Part shown: one piece after another, positions 1-8,061 of the stretch
Numbering within the stretch: the stretch's first letter is position 1
Layout: every line of letters begins with the position of its first letter
Origin: Ruminococcaceae bacterium UBA3323
Lineage (GTDB): Bacteria; Bacillota; Clostridia; Oscillospirales; Acutalibacteraceae
Length of the DNA stretch: 39,288 bases
Assembly (NCBI GenBank): GCA_002361935.1
Contig: DESD01000008.1
Span: forward strand, 1-39,288
Direction of reading: 5' to 3'
Notes under the pieces: model-generated
Told to the model about the DNA's origin: nothing
The model's input: only the letters and a program-made list of their open reading frames with translations
Database searches by the model: none
Made by a program: the position numbers and the translations under genes

Positions 1-1
1 C

Positions 2-157
2 AGTTACAAGCTGATGAAAACAACGTCATCAACATCCTTTACAACAGCGGTAGCGGCAAAGGGAAAAACCTACAGCTACAAGGTAAGGGCAGTAACAAGT
101 AAAAACAAGAATGCCACCTCAAGCTACAGCAATGTTGTAAGTGCGAAAAGAAAATAA
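2..157 (+). CDS. C-terminal end of a surface/secreted protein (Fn3-like tail), partial
   Basis: An open frame enters from the left edge and stops with TAA at 155-157, giving 51 residues rich in Ser, Thr, Lys and Tyr. The stretch TYSYKVRAVTSKN followed by SYSNVVSAK looks like the last strands of a fibronectin type III-like module, as in secreted Clostridia proteins built from such repeats. The start, signal peptide and any catalytic domain lie outside the window, so no function is assigned. A terminator follows at once, so this is the last gene of its transcript. Confidence 0.6.
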   Translation, partial: SYKLMKTTSSTSFTTAVAAKGKTYSYKVRAVTSKNKNATSSYSNVVSAKRK

Positions 158-185
158 AGATTTTTAATAAACTGTAAAATTCACA

Positions 186-222
186 AAAATAGCAGAACTT
201 TATTGTTCTGCTATTTTCATTT
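186..222 (+). terminator. Rho-independent terminator
   Basis: A 13-bp perfect stem (186-198 with 205-217) with a short loop, followed by a T-rich run. It ends the transcript of the partial gene and isolates it from recD2. Confidence 0.85.
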
Positions 223-258
223 TAACCATTTTATGGTACAATTGTTCAGGTGAAAATT

Positions 259-2481
259 ATGGCAGAAGCAGTGCTTGAAAATTTAATAGGCACGATTGAG
301 GAGATAACGTATTTCAACAGTGAAAACGGCTATACGGTTATGGTTGTTTCCTCTGAGGGTGAGCCGATTACCGTTGTCGGAAGCTTTCCGGAGCTTGCCG
401 AGGGTGTAGAGGTGCGCCTTATGGGCGAATGGGTGAATCATTCAACCTACGGCAATCAGTTTAAGGCAAGTCTTATAGAGCAGACTCTGCCTGAAAATGA
501 AGCAGGGATTCTGCGCTATCTTGCAAGCGGAATCATCAAGGGTATAAGAGAGGCAACTGCCGTTAAAATTGTTGAAGCGTTTGGCAGGGAAGCCTTTGAT
601 GTTATTGAAAATGATGTGGACCGCCTTTCCTCTGTAAAGGGAATCAGCAAGCCGAAGGCCCGTAAAATTCAGCAGGAATTCAAGGCTCAGTTTGCTTCAA
701 GAGAAACAATTGCGGCATTAACAAAGCTTGGTTTATCACAGGCGGAGGCGTTTAAGGCGTATAATATGTTTCAATCCGCTGCTTATGATATTATTTCCGA
801 TAATCCCTTTGCTTTTGTTTGTGAAAACGGGTATTCCTTTGATCGTGCAGAGGAGATTGCCGATAATATCAATTCCCCGGATTTGTTTGATTACAGATGC
901 CAGGCATGTGTTACATATATTGTTCGCCATAATCTGGATAACGGGCATACCTGTCTGCCGAGAACGGCAGTTTTAAAATCTGCAATGAATTATCTTGACT
1001 GCTCTGCAGACAATGCCGAAATTGCAATTGACAATGCTTTGCAGGGTCAGCAGCTTGTTTCTGCTGAAATAAACGGAAAGGAATTCCTTTTTACCCCTGA
1101 AATTTATGATGCCGAAACTGCAGTTGCAGACAGGATTAAGGTTATGGTTAATTATCCGCCAAGGCAGATTCAGGTTGATTCCTATGAAATTTTAACATTT
1201 GAGCAGAGCAATGACATTGAATTTGATGATAAACAGAGAGCTGCAATTGAAATTGCAGTAAATCAGGGTATGCTTATTTTAACAGGCGGACCGGGTACGG
1301 GTAAAACCACAACCGTGCGCGGCATTATTGCGCTTATGAAAAGCAGGGGCATGAACGTTGCCCTTGCCGCACCGACAGGAAGAGCCGCAAAAAGAATGAG
1401 CGAGCTTACAGGCTTTGATGCAAAAACCATTCATCGTCTGCTTGAGGTTGAGTACAAGGACGGTGCAACCGAGCCTTCCTTTGTATATAACAGAAAAAAC
1501 AAACTGGATGTGGATGCTGTTATTATTGATGAGCTTTCCATGGTGGATATTAAGCTGTTTGACAGCTTTCTTGAAGCACTGCCGATGAGTGCAAGGCTGA
1601 TTATGGTTGGCGATAAGGATCAGCTTCCTGCCGTAGGTGCCGGTAATGTGCTGAAGGATTTAACGGAAAGCGGATTGATACCTGTTGTTGAGCTTGATAA
1701 AATCTTCAGGCAGGCAATGGAAAGCCTGATTGTAACCAATGCGCACGAGGTTGTTAAGGGCAATATGCCGGATATGTCGCATAATGATATTCATTCCGAT
1801 TTTTTCCTTCTGAAAGAAAATGCACCTTATAATGCTTCAAAAAAGATTGTGGATCTTGTTACCCGCCGTCTGCCGGCAAGCTATGGCTATGATGTTTTAA
1901 CGGATATACAGGTGCTTTGCCCCAGCAGAAAGGGCGATGTAGGCACGGAAAATCTGAATTTTCTTTTGCAGCAGAAGCTGAATCCTGCTTCAAGGGAAAA
2001 GGCTGAAATAAAGCATAACGGCTATGTTCTTCGTGAAGGTGATAAGGTTATGCAGATTAAAAACAATTATGACGTTCCGTGGTTTAAATCAGGAGAAAAC
2101 GGCACAGGGGTTTTCAACGGCGATATCGGAATATTAACAAATATTGATAAGGCAAACGATATTCTGAATGTTCGCTTTGATGACAGAGAGGCTATGTATT
2201 CGCTTGAAAGTGCAAAGCAGCTTGAGCTTGCCTATGCAATGACGGTTCATAAAAGCCAGGGCTCTGAATTTGAGGCGGTTGTTATGCCTGTGCTTGCAAC
2301 ACCGCAGAAGCTGTGCTACAGAAATCTGTTTTATACGGCATTGACAAGGGCAAAAAATCTTATTGTACTGGTAGGCAATGAAAAGTCGGTTAAGGCAATG
2401 GTTGAAAATGATAAGGAAACAAGGCGGTACAGTGCACTGGGCTATTTTTTAACTGTTGACAATAATCCGTTCTTGGAGTAA
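259..2481 (+). CDS. recD2: RecD2-like ATP-dependent DNA helicase (superfamily 1B)
   Basis: 740 residues, the normal length for the RecD2 family, which unwinds DNA 5' to 3' and works in repair without RecBC. The N-terminal half has an OB-like start and helix-hairpin-helix segments (SSVKGISKPKARKI near 120-135). The helicase core has Walker A GGPGTGKTT at 343-351, Walker B IIDELS with D424-E425, and the late motifs YAMTVHKSQGSEF and YTALTRAK near the C-terminus. The start is set at ATG 259 because AGGTGA (248-253) sits just upstream as a ribosome-binding site; a longer reading from GTG 250 would begin inside that site. It probably shares a transcript with the MreB homologue 49 bases downstream. 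Confident at family level. Confidence 0.93.
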   Translation: MAEAVLENLIGTIEEITYFNSENGYTVMVVSSEGEPITVVGSFPELAEGVEVRLMGEWVNHSTYGNQFKASLIEQTLPENEAGILRYLASGIIKGIREATAVKIVEAFGREAFDVIENDVDRLSSVKGISKPKARKIQQEFKAQFASRETIAALTKLGLSQAEAFKAYNMFQSAAYDIISDNPFAFVCENGYSFDRAEEIADNINSPDLFDYRCQACVTYIVRHNLDNGHTCLPRTAVLKSAMNYLDCSADNAEIAIDNALQGQQLVSAEINGKEFLFTPEIYDAETAVADRIKVMVNYPPRQIQVDSYEILTFEQSNDIEFDDKQRAAIEIAVNQGMLILTGGPGTGKTTTVRGIIALMKSRGMNVALAAPTGRAAKRMSELTGFDAKTIHRLLEVEYKDGATEPSFVYNRKNKLDVDAVIIDELSMVDIKLFDSFLEALPMSARLIMVGDKDQLPAVGAGNVLKDLTESGLIPVVELDKIFRQAMESLIVTNAHEVVKGNMPDMSHNDIHSDFFLLKENAPYNASKKIVDLVTRRLPASYGYDVLTDIQVLCPSRKGDVGTENLNFLLQQKLNPASREKAEIKHNGYVLREGDKVMQIKNNYDVPWFKSGENGTGVFNGDIGILTNIDKANDILNVRFDDREAMYSLESAKQLELAYAMTVHKSQGSEFEAVVMPVLATPQKLCYRNLFYTALTRAKNLIVLVGNEKSVKAMVENDKETRRYSALGYFLTVDNNPFLE

Positions 2482-2530
2482 CATTTATTATATATTTAAT
2501 GGTTTTAATTTGTTTTAAGGAAATGAAAGT

Positions 2531-3559
2531 ATGTTTGGTTACGATTTAGGTATAGACTTGGGTTCAAGCTCAATTGTTATAACAGTTCCCGGCAAGGGTG
2601 TTGTAGTGAATGAGCCGTCCTATGTTGCTTATGATACGGAAACGGAAAAAATATTATATGCAGGCAGACGCGCTTATTATCTTGAAGGCAGAGAGCCGGA
2701 CGGTGTAACGGTTATTCAGCCGATTGTAAACGGCGCCGTAACGAATTATTCCATTGCACAGCAAATGGTTAAATTCTTTATGGATAAGGTTATCGGAAAA
2801 AGCCTTTTCAAGCCAAGGGTTGTTGCATCCATTTCTGCATTAAGCACGGATGTTGAGAAAAGAACACTTGTTTCCGTTATCATAACGGCAGGGGCAAGGT
2901 CTGTATGCCTTGTTGAGGAAGCACTGTGCGCCGCTTTCGGAGCAGGAGTTGATCCGCTTCTTCCTGCAGGCGTGTTTGTTATAGATATCGGCGGCGGAAC
3001 AACGGATATGGCGGTTGTAAGCCAGGGCACGATGAATCAGGTTGAAACACTCCGCCTTGCCGGAAATCACTTTGACGATGAAATAACTAAGTATCTGCAT
3101 GATAAGTATGGTATTCTGATTGGCAAGCGGACTGCCGAAGAGGTTAAGAAAAACATAGGCGGTGCTGTTCCCCGCCAAGAGGATGTTGTTATGCAGGTTA
3201 AGGGCAGAGATATGGTAACGGGGCTTCCGGGTGTAGCTGAAATAACCGGAAATGAGCTCTATGCGTGCTTAAAACCGCTTTTTGACCAGCTTTCGAATTC
3301 TGCCATTGCTTTGTTTGAAAGAACTTCTCCGCAGCTTATGGCGGATATTACATCGGGCGAAGTTATTTTAACGGGCGGAAGCTCGGAATTATACGGAATT
3401 GACAGAATGTTTTCAGAGGCGCTTAATCTTGACGTTACGATTGCTCCGAGAGCAGAGCTCTGCGTTGCCAAGGGAGCAATGGTTGCTCTTAACAAAATGC
3501 ATCTTCTGGATCAGTATGGCTACCGTTTCAGAACAAAGCAGGATGTAAGAATAAAATAA
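2531..3559 (+). CDS. mreB: MreB/Mbl-like actin homologue, rod-shape protein
   Basis: 342 residues, full length for bacterial actin MreB, which polymerises under the membrane and guides side-wall peptidoglycan synthesis. Visible actin-fold motifs are phosphate-1 GIDLGSSS near the N-terminus, phosphate-2 DIGGGTTD at 152-159, and the adenosine loop with GGSSELYGID near 282-291. An AAGGAAA site lies about 10 bases upstream of ATG. It is not next to mreC/mreD, so it could be MreB, Mbl or MreBH; family membership is secure but the paralogue is not. The following small membrane gene starts 25 bases after it with its own AGGAGG. Confidence 0.9.
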   Translation: MFGYDLGIDLGSSSIVITVPGKGVVVNEPSYVAYDTETEKILYAGRRAYYLEGREPDGVTVIQPIVNGAVTNYSIAQQMVKFFMDKVIGKSLFKPRVVASISALSTDVEKRTLVSVIITAGARSVCLVEEALCAAFGAGVDPLLPAGVFVIDIGGGTTDMAVVSQGTMNQVETLRLAGNHFDDEITKYLHDKYGILIGKRTAEEVKKNIGGAVPRQEDVVMQVKGRDMVTGLPGVAEITGNELYACLKPLFDQLSNSAIALFERTSPQLMADITSGEVILTGGSSELYGIDRMFSEALNLDVTIAPRAELCVAKGAMVALNKMHLLDQYGYRFRTKQDVRIK

Positions 3560-3584
3560 ACAGGAGGGAAACAGGAGGACAAAT

Positions 3585-3857
3585 ATGAAAAACGAAAATG
3601 AAAATATACTGGATAAGATTTCACGCTTTTCATTTATATCAGCCATAATCGGGGTCTGCACAATCGGAATATGCCCTGCCTTCGGTGTTATAGGGATTGT
3701 TGCTCCGCTTGTTATGAAAAATAAAGGAGCAGAGCTTTCCGATGAAACAAAATCCCGAAATAAAAAGGCAGTCATTGCAGGGGGTATTTCGCTTGCGATG
3801 TTTGTTGTTGATTTGGTTATAATTGTTTATGCAAATTCAAAATTGGGTTGGTTTTAA
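3585..3857 (+). CDS. small two-helix membrane protein (DUF4190-like)
   Basis: 90 residues with two hydrophobic helices (about 16-42 and 64-84) joined by a charged loop around KGAELSDETKSRNKK. The arrangement, with the first helix rich in Gly, Ile and Cys and an 'A..IGVCTIGICPAFGVIGIVA' pattern, resembles DUF4190-type proteins. No catalytic motif is visible. It follows mreB with a strong AGGAGG site and ends before a terminator, so it is the last gene of the recD2-mreB transcript. Function unknown. Confidence 0.7.
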   Translation: MKNENENILDKISRFSFISAIIGVCTIGICPAFGVIGIVAPLVMKNKGAELSDETKSRNKKAVIAGGISLAMFVVDLVIIVYANSKLGWF

Positions 3858-3871
3858 TCGCAGTATTATTT

Positions 3872-3900
3872 AAGGAGTGGCTATGCCACTCCTTTTTTTG
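3872..3900 (+). terminator. Rho-independent terminator
   Basis: A 10-bp perfect stem (3872-3881 with 3885-3894) with a 3-base loop, followed by seven T. Ends the recD2-mreB-membrane protein unit. Confidence 0.9.
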
Positions 3901-3932
3901 TGCAAAAAATCTTGAAAAATGATAAATAATTA

Positions 3933-3961
3933 TTGACAAACGATAATTTTAGTGTTATAAC
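3933..3961 (+). promoter_or_regulatory. Sigma-A promoter of the DUF2975/XRE pair
   Basis: TTGACA (3933-3938), a 17-base spacer, then TATAAC (3956-3961). This near-consensus promoter lies between the terminator and the DUF2975 gene. The -35 TTG also happens to be in frame with that gene, so a longer reading from 3933 would begin inside the promoter and is not believed. Confidence 0.8.
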
Positions 3962-3995
3962 AAAGTTGAAAATAATTCTTTTGGAGGAAATTTTT

Positions 3996-4502
3996 ATGTG
4001 GAATAAAGAAAAATCGGTTCGGTTTACACACTTTATGGTAAGGGTGTTTTATTTAATATTAACAGCTGTTGCTGCCATATCGGTTATTATTCCGGTAGCA
4101 GTAAAGGATTATGGATCATTGGCATTTTATGTCATACCGTTTTATATATCTGTTCCTGTGGGATATATAGCTCTTGTGTGTCTTGATAAGCTTTTAATTC
4201 ATATAAAAAAAGGAATTGTGTTTGATTATAAAAATGTTAAGCTGTTAAGGCTGTTTAGTTGGCTTTGTTTTTTTGTGTGTGCAGTTACAATTCTGTTTGT
4301 TGCAGTTGTTATTCTAAGAATGTATCTCGATACAGTTGGTGCAATAAATGTATACTTTATAACGATTGCTGATTGGTATTATTCCGTTTTTGCATTTTGT
4401 GTTGCTGTTGCAGAGTTGTTTGTAGGTGTAGTGGTAAGAGTTGTTAAAAATATTTTTGAGACCGCAATAAAAATCAAAGAAGAAAATGAGCTTACGATAT
4501 AG
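3996..4502 (+). CDS. DUF2975 membrane protein
   Basis: 168 residues from ATG 3996, chosen because GGAGGAAA precedes it at the right distance. Four hydrophobic segments are visible. The ends fit DUF2975: a start like WNKEKSVRF, a central 'GIVFDYKNVKLLRLFSW' segment, and a closing VVRVVKNIFE...IKEENELTI. DUF2975 genes are typically followed by a tiny Cro-like regulator, as here. The pair is usually thought to sense or report membrane state, but the mechanism is unknown. Recognition of the family is confident; function is not. Confidence 0.85.
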   Translation: MWNKEKSVRFTHFMVRVFYLILTAVAAISVIIPVAVKDYGSLAFYVIPFYISVPVGYIALVCLDKLLIHIKKGIVFDYKNVKLLRLFSWLCFFVCAVTILFVAVVILRMYLDTVGAINVYFITIADWYYSVFAFCVAVAELFVGVVVRVVKNIFETAIKIKEENELTI

Positions 4503-4511
4503 GAGGGCAAT

Positions 4512-4718
4512 ATGAGCATAGTTGTAAATCTTGATGTTATGCTTGCAAAGCGCAAAATGTCCTCGCTTGAGCTTGCAGAGAAAATAGGCATTACGCCGGC
4601 TAATTTATCCATTTTAAAAACTGGCAAGGCAAAGGCAGTTCGTTTTTCAACGCTTGAAGCAATATGCAGAGAGCTTGATTGCCAACCGGGGGATATTCTT
4701 GAATTTGTTGAGGAATAG
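4512..4718 (+). CDS. YozG-like XRE/Cro regulator, partner of DUF2975
   Basis: 68 residues forming one helix-turn-helix of the Cro/C1 type, with the hallmark segments LAEKIGITPANLSILKTGKA, FSTLEAICRELDCQPGDILE. This short type, with an N-terminal beta strand (SIVVNLDVML), is the standard partner of DUF2975. It starts 9 bases after its neighbour with GGAGGG, so the two are translated from one message. It probably regulates its own operon; the operator is not identified, though the promoter at 3933-3961 is flanked by AT-rich near-repeats. Confidence 0.85.
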   Translation: MSIVVNLDVMLAKRKMSSLELAEKIGITPANLSILKTGKAKAVRFSTLEAICRELDCQPGDILEFVEE

Positions 4719-4744
4719 TATATGAAAAGAACGGGGAATTTTCT

Positions 4745-5038
4745 ATGAAGCTTTTGAAAGGCAACAGACGGATAAACAGAGATTTGGTTTTCAATTTAAA
4801 ACTATTATGTGTTTCTCTGATATTCGGCGGCTATATGCTGATTGTATTTGCGCTTCCGCTCCTGCTTATAACAGCATTGCCGATATTGGCCTTGCTGAAT
4901 ATTCTGATTGCAGCAGCGGGAATTATTTTGGAAATATCAGGTCTTACAGAAAAGGCTATATTTAGAATGATAAGCGATATCTGTATGATAGCAGGCTTTG
5001 CCTGTTTTGTGTTTGTTATTTGCCGTATATTTGTCTGA
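4745..5038 (+). CDS. small three-helix membrane protein
   Basis: 97 residues with a basic N-terminus (KLLKGNRRINRD) and three hydrophobic helices at about 17-38, 41-62 and 72-95. No known motif. It follows the XRE gene by 26 bases and ends before the terminator at 5112, so it is likely the third gene of the DUF2975 operon. The site GGGGAA upstream of ATG 4745 is acceptable. Function unknown. Confidence 0.6.
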   Translation: MKLLKGNRRINRDLVFNLKLLCVSLIFGGYMLIVFALPLLLITALPILALLNILIAAAGIILEISGLTEKAIFRMISDICMIAGFACFVFVICRIFV

Positions 5039-5111
5039 AAAAGAGTGTAAAGGGGTTTGCCTTTGCACATTTCAAGGAATATGAAAAGCATTAAATTGTT
5101 TGAATCAAAAT

Positions 5112-5145
5112 AAAAAAGCACTCTCATTTGAGAGTGCTTTTTTAT
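5112..5145. terminator. Bidirectional terminator between convergent operons
   Basis: Stem AAAAAGCACTCTC with a 4-base ATTT loop and its complement; A-run on the left and T-run on the right make it work in both directions. It separates the plus-strand DUF2975 operon from minus-strand galE. Confidence 0.9.
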
Positions 5146-5158
5146 TTTGTATTTGTTA

Positions 5159-6175
5159 TTAATCGGGATAGCCGTTAGGATTCTGGCTCTGCCAACGCCA
5201 GCTGTCCTCGCACATTTCTTCAATATCTCTTTCAGCTTTCCAGCCAAGTTCTTTTAATGCCTTGCTCGGATCTGAATAGCAGGTAGCAAGATCGCCTGCA
5301 CGGCGAGGCATAATCTGATACGGAATCTTCTGACCGGATGCTTTTTCAAAGGCTTTAACAACATCAAGCACGCTGTATCCCTTTCCTGTTCCAAGGTTAT
5401 AAATGAAAAGTCCTTTTTCGCCGGCAACCTTTTCAACTGCCTTAACGTGACCGAGTGCAAGGTCAACAACGTGGATATAGTCTCTTACGCCTGTTCCGTC
5501 CGGTGTATCATAATCATCGCCGAAAACGCCGAGCTTCTCTCTTTTACCGATAGCAACCTGTGTAATATACGGCATAAGGTTGTTCGGAATTCCGTTCGGA
5601 TCTTCACCCATTGTTCCGCTTTTGTGTGCACCGATCGGATTAAAGTAACGAAGAAGGCAGATAGACCATTCCTTGTCAGATACATATAAATCCTGTAAAA
5701 TGCATTCAATCATAAACTTTGTTCTGCCGTATGGGTTTGTAACACCGCCAACCTGCATATCCTCTGTAAGCGGAGATACGTTATTCATGCCGTAAACAGT
5801 TGCTGATGAAGAGAACACGATTTTTTTGCACCCGTTATTTCTCATAACATCAAGAAGAACAAGTGTTCCGTTAATATTGTTGTCAAAGTATTCAAGCGGC
5901 TTCTGAACGCTTTCTCCAACGGCTTTTAAGCCTGCAAAGTGAATAACCGAATCGATTTTTTCCTTTTTGAAAATTGCATCCATTCCCTCATGGTTGCGGA
6001 TATCACATTCATACCATTTGAAATCTCTGTTTGTAAGAGCCTTGATTCTGTCTATGCTTGATTTTTTGCAGTTGTAGAAATTATCAACAATTACAACATC
6101 AACGCCTGCATTCAAAAGCTCAACACAAGTGTGGCTTCCGATATATCCTGCTCCGCCTGTTACCAATACTGCCAT
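5159..6175 (-). CDS. galE: UDP-glucose 4-epimerase
   Basis: 338 residues, typical for GalE, which interconverts UDP-glucose and UDP-galactose using tightly bound NAD. It has the Rossmann motif TGGAGYIGSH near the N-terminus, the SSSATVYG segment with the catalytic Ser region, and the YxxxK pair in NPYGRTKFMIE. It begins with AGAAGGAT upstream of ATG. It lies 37 bases downstream of proS with no terminator between, so the two are probably cotranscribed from the proS leader promoter. It ends at the bidirectional terminator. Confident. Confidence 0.95.
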   Translation of the reverse strand: MAVLVTGGAGYIGSHTCVELLNAGVDVVIVDNFYNCKKSSIDRIKALTNRDFKWYECDIRNHEGMDAIFKKEKIDSVIHFAGLKAVGESVQKPLEYFDNNINGTLVLLDVMRNNGCKKIVFSSSATVYGMNNVSPLTEDMQVGGVTNPYGRTKFMIECILQDLYVSDKEWSICLLRYFNPIGAHKSGTMGEDPNGIPNNLMPYITQVAIGKREKLGVFGDDYDTPDGTGVRDYIHVVDLALGHVKAVEKVAGEKGLFIYNLGTGKGYSVLDVVKAFEKASGQKIPYQIMPRRAGDLATCYSDPSKALKELGWKAERDIEEMCEDSWRWQSQNPNGYPD

Positions 6176-6212
6176 AATGTAATCCTTCTTTCAAATACAA
6201 TAATTTATTAAA

Positions 6213-7655
6213 TTAATATGCCTTGCCCCAATAAAGCATGTGCTTTGCAGGCTTTCCGCAGCAAACGCATGTGTCTGCAAGCTGCTCCTGTTCAAGAGGA
6301 ATACATCTTGATCCAACGCCTGTTGCTTCCTTAACCTTATCTTCACATTCTTCATCGCCGCACCACATAGCTTTAACAAAGCCGTCCCCGTTTTCTTCAA
6401 GAGCCTTTGTAATTTCATCAAGCGTTTTGCAGACATAGGTTCTGCGTTCTCTGTTTTCAAGAGCCGCATTGTAAATACCGTCTCTGACCTCCTGCAGCTT
6501 TTGCGGAATAATGGTTTCAAGCTCATCAAGAGAAACAAAGTTTTTTTCTCTGTTATGACGTGTTACGATAACACACTGGTTGTTTTCAATATCTTTAGGC
6601 CCGATTTCAAGCCTTATCGGAACGCCCTTCATTTCATATTCGGCAAACTTCCAGCCCGGTGTGTTGCTTGAAGCATCAATCTTTGCACGGCAGATTTTCT
6701 TTAATCTGTCACAAACTGCATTTGCCTTTTCAAGAACACCCTCCTTGTGCTGAGCCACAGGAACAACAATAACCTGTATAGGTGCTACAGCAGGCGGAAG
6801 AACAAGCCCATTGTTATCTCCGTGGGTCATAATGATAGCGCCGATCAGTCGGGTTGTCATGCCCCAAGAGGTCTGATGAGGATAAACAAGCTTGTTTTCC
6901 TTATCGGAATACTGAATTTCAAAGGCCTTTGCAAAGCCATCCCCGAAATAGTGGGAGGTGCCTGCCTGAAGTGCCTTGCCGTCGTGCATCAAGGCTTCAA
7001 TGCAATATGTTCTTTCTGCACCTGCAAATTTATCGCTCTCTGTTTTCATACCCTGAACAACCGGAATTGCAAGATCCTTCTGGCAGAATTCCGTATACAC
7101 ATTAAGCATTTTTTCCGTTTCCTCAATAGCTTCTTCGGCTGTTGCGTGAAGCGTATGACCCTCCTGCCATAAGAATTCTCTTGAACGAAGGAAGGGGCGT
7201 GTTGTTTTTTCCCATCTTACAACGGAAACCCACTGATTGTAGAGCTTCGGCAAATCTCTGTATGAATGAACAACATTCTTGAAATGCTCACAGAAAAGAG
7301 TTTCCGAAGTAGGGCGAACACAAAGGCGTTCTTCCAGCTTTTCGCTTCCGCCGACAGTGACCCATGCACATTCGGGGGCAAAGCCCTCAACATGGTCTTT
7401 TTCTTTCTGCAAAAGGCTTTCGGGTATAAACATAGGCATGCAGACATTTTCATGCCCTGTATCTTTAAACATGGAATCAAGGATTTTCTGAATGTTTTCC
7501 CAGATTGCATAGCCGTACGGTCGGATAACCATGCAGCCCTTAACGCTTGTGTACTCAACAAGCTCTGCTTTTTTGCAAATATCGGTATACCATTTTGCAA
7601 AATCTTCGTCCATTGAGGTGATATCATCAACCATTTTCTTTTGATCTTTTGCCAT
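6213..7655 (-). CDS. proS: Prolyl-tRNA synthetase, archaeal/eukaryote-like type (ProS type 3)
   Basis: 480 residues. This class II enzyme charges tRNA-Pro. The short form without the bacterial editing insertion, and with a C-terminal zinc-binding extension ending in WGKAY, identifies the ProS3 type. Motif 2 is seen in RPTSETLFCEHF and WEKTTRPFLRSREFLWQEGHT; motif 3 near ALQAGTSHYFGDGFAKAFEI and QTSWGMTTRLIG. Cysteines near the end (CGDEECED, CVCCGKPA) fit the zinc site. A structured leader RNA with conserved pseudoknot ends immediately before its ATG, so translation is probably controlled by that leader. Confident. Confidence 0.95.
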   Translation of the reverse strand: MAKDQKKMVDDITSMDEDFAKWYTDICKKAELVEYTSVKGCMVIRPYGYAIWENIQKILDSMFKDTGHENVCMPMFIPESLLQKEKDHVEGFAPECAWVTVGGSEKLEERLCVRPTSETLFCEHFKNVVHSYRDLPKLYNQWVSVVRWEKTTRPFLRSREFLWQEGHTLHATAEEAIEETEKMLNVYTEFCQKDLAIPVVQGMKTESDKFAGAERTYCIEALMHDGKALQAGTSHYFGDGFAKAFEIQYSDKENKLVYPHQTSWGMTTRLIGAIIMTHGDNNGLVLPPAVAPIQVIVVPVAQHKEGVLEKANAVCDRLKKICRAKIDASSNTPGWKFAEYEMKGVPIRLEIGPKDIENNQCVIVTRHNREKNFVSLDELETIIPQKLQEVRDGIYNAALENRERRTYVCKTLDEITKALEENGDGFVKAMWCGDEECEDKVKEATGVGSRCIPLEQEQLADTCVCCGKPAKHMLYWGKAY

Positions 7656-7839
7656 ATTAATTCACACAGCCTTTCTGGCTACAGATAATAATTAAAAATC
7701 ACGGGCTTCCTTGTGTAGCCGGACAAGGCGTGATGTGAATTTAGTCATCTCAGAATTATGCCGCAGGCAAATTTTGAGGACAATCGGAATCGTGTGATTT
7801 TTCACATGATCCTTCTTTGGCATTTAACAGTTTTTGCTA
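7656..7839 (-). ncRNA. Structured 5' leader of proS (candidate cis-regulatory RNA, copy A)
   Basis: Read on the minus strand, the leader contains: a 5' hairpin (7786-7812) capped by TGAAAAATCA; a second hairpin (7749-7778) with TTGCC-TGC-GGCA; a closing helix ATTCACA (7734-7740) with TGTGAAT (7660-7666); inside it a hairpin CACG..CCTTG/CAAGG..CGTG whose loop carries GGCTACA (7714-7720). That loop can pair with TGTAGCC (7677-7683) as a pseudoknot. The AGCC of TGTAGCC can instead form AGCC-AGAAA-GGCT (7668-7680), which encloses the Shine-Dalgarno-like AAAGG. The same architecture with different paired bases recurs upstream of rmlB. A TATAAT (7846-7851, minus strand) would start transcription near 7839. 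It lacks T-box and known riboswitch signatures that I can recall. The fold is inferred by eye. Confidence 0.7.
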
Positions 7840-7965
7840 AATACAATTATACGCCACTATTATAAACTAAATAATATAATATGTAAATATAGAATTTAGA
7901 TAAAAAATTTATACAAAATGAATAATTATTCTATACAAAAGGTGAAAACTCTTTTAATTTGTTTC

Positions 7966-7994
7966 TTGCAAATGCAAAAATACAATGTTATAAT
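7966..7994 (+). promoter_or_regulatory. Sigma-A promoter of the ATP synthase operon
   Basis: TTGCAA (7966-7971), 17-base spacer, TATAAT (7989-7994), about 60 bases upstream of the atpB start. An open frame reads through this promoter in phase with atpB, but a start upstream of it is not credible. Confidence 0.75.
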
Positions 7995-8061
7995 GGGCTT
8001 AAATTTAAAAGCAAATATACTGTGGTTTAAGTGTTTTTGCAGTGTGAAAGGAAGTGATTTT

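Noticed and set aside
3933..3995. N-terminal extension of the DUF2975 protein
   Set aside because: The TTG is the -35 box of a near-consensus promoter; GGAGGAAA marks ATG 3996.
7656..7812. T-box riboswitch for proS
   Set aside because: No GGGTGG-ACCGCG antiterminator motif, no AGTGA/AGAGA stem I features, and the same leader precedes rmlB, which is not an amino-acid gene.
7918..8061. 48-residue N-terminal extension of atpB
   Set aside because: It contains the TTGCAA-17-TATAAT promoter; AAGGAAGTGAT marks ATG 8062.
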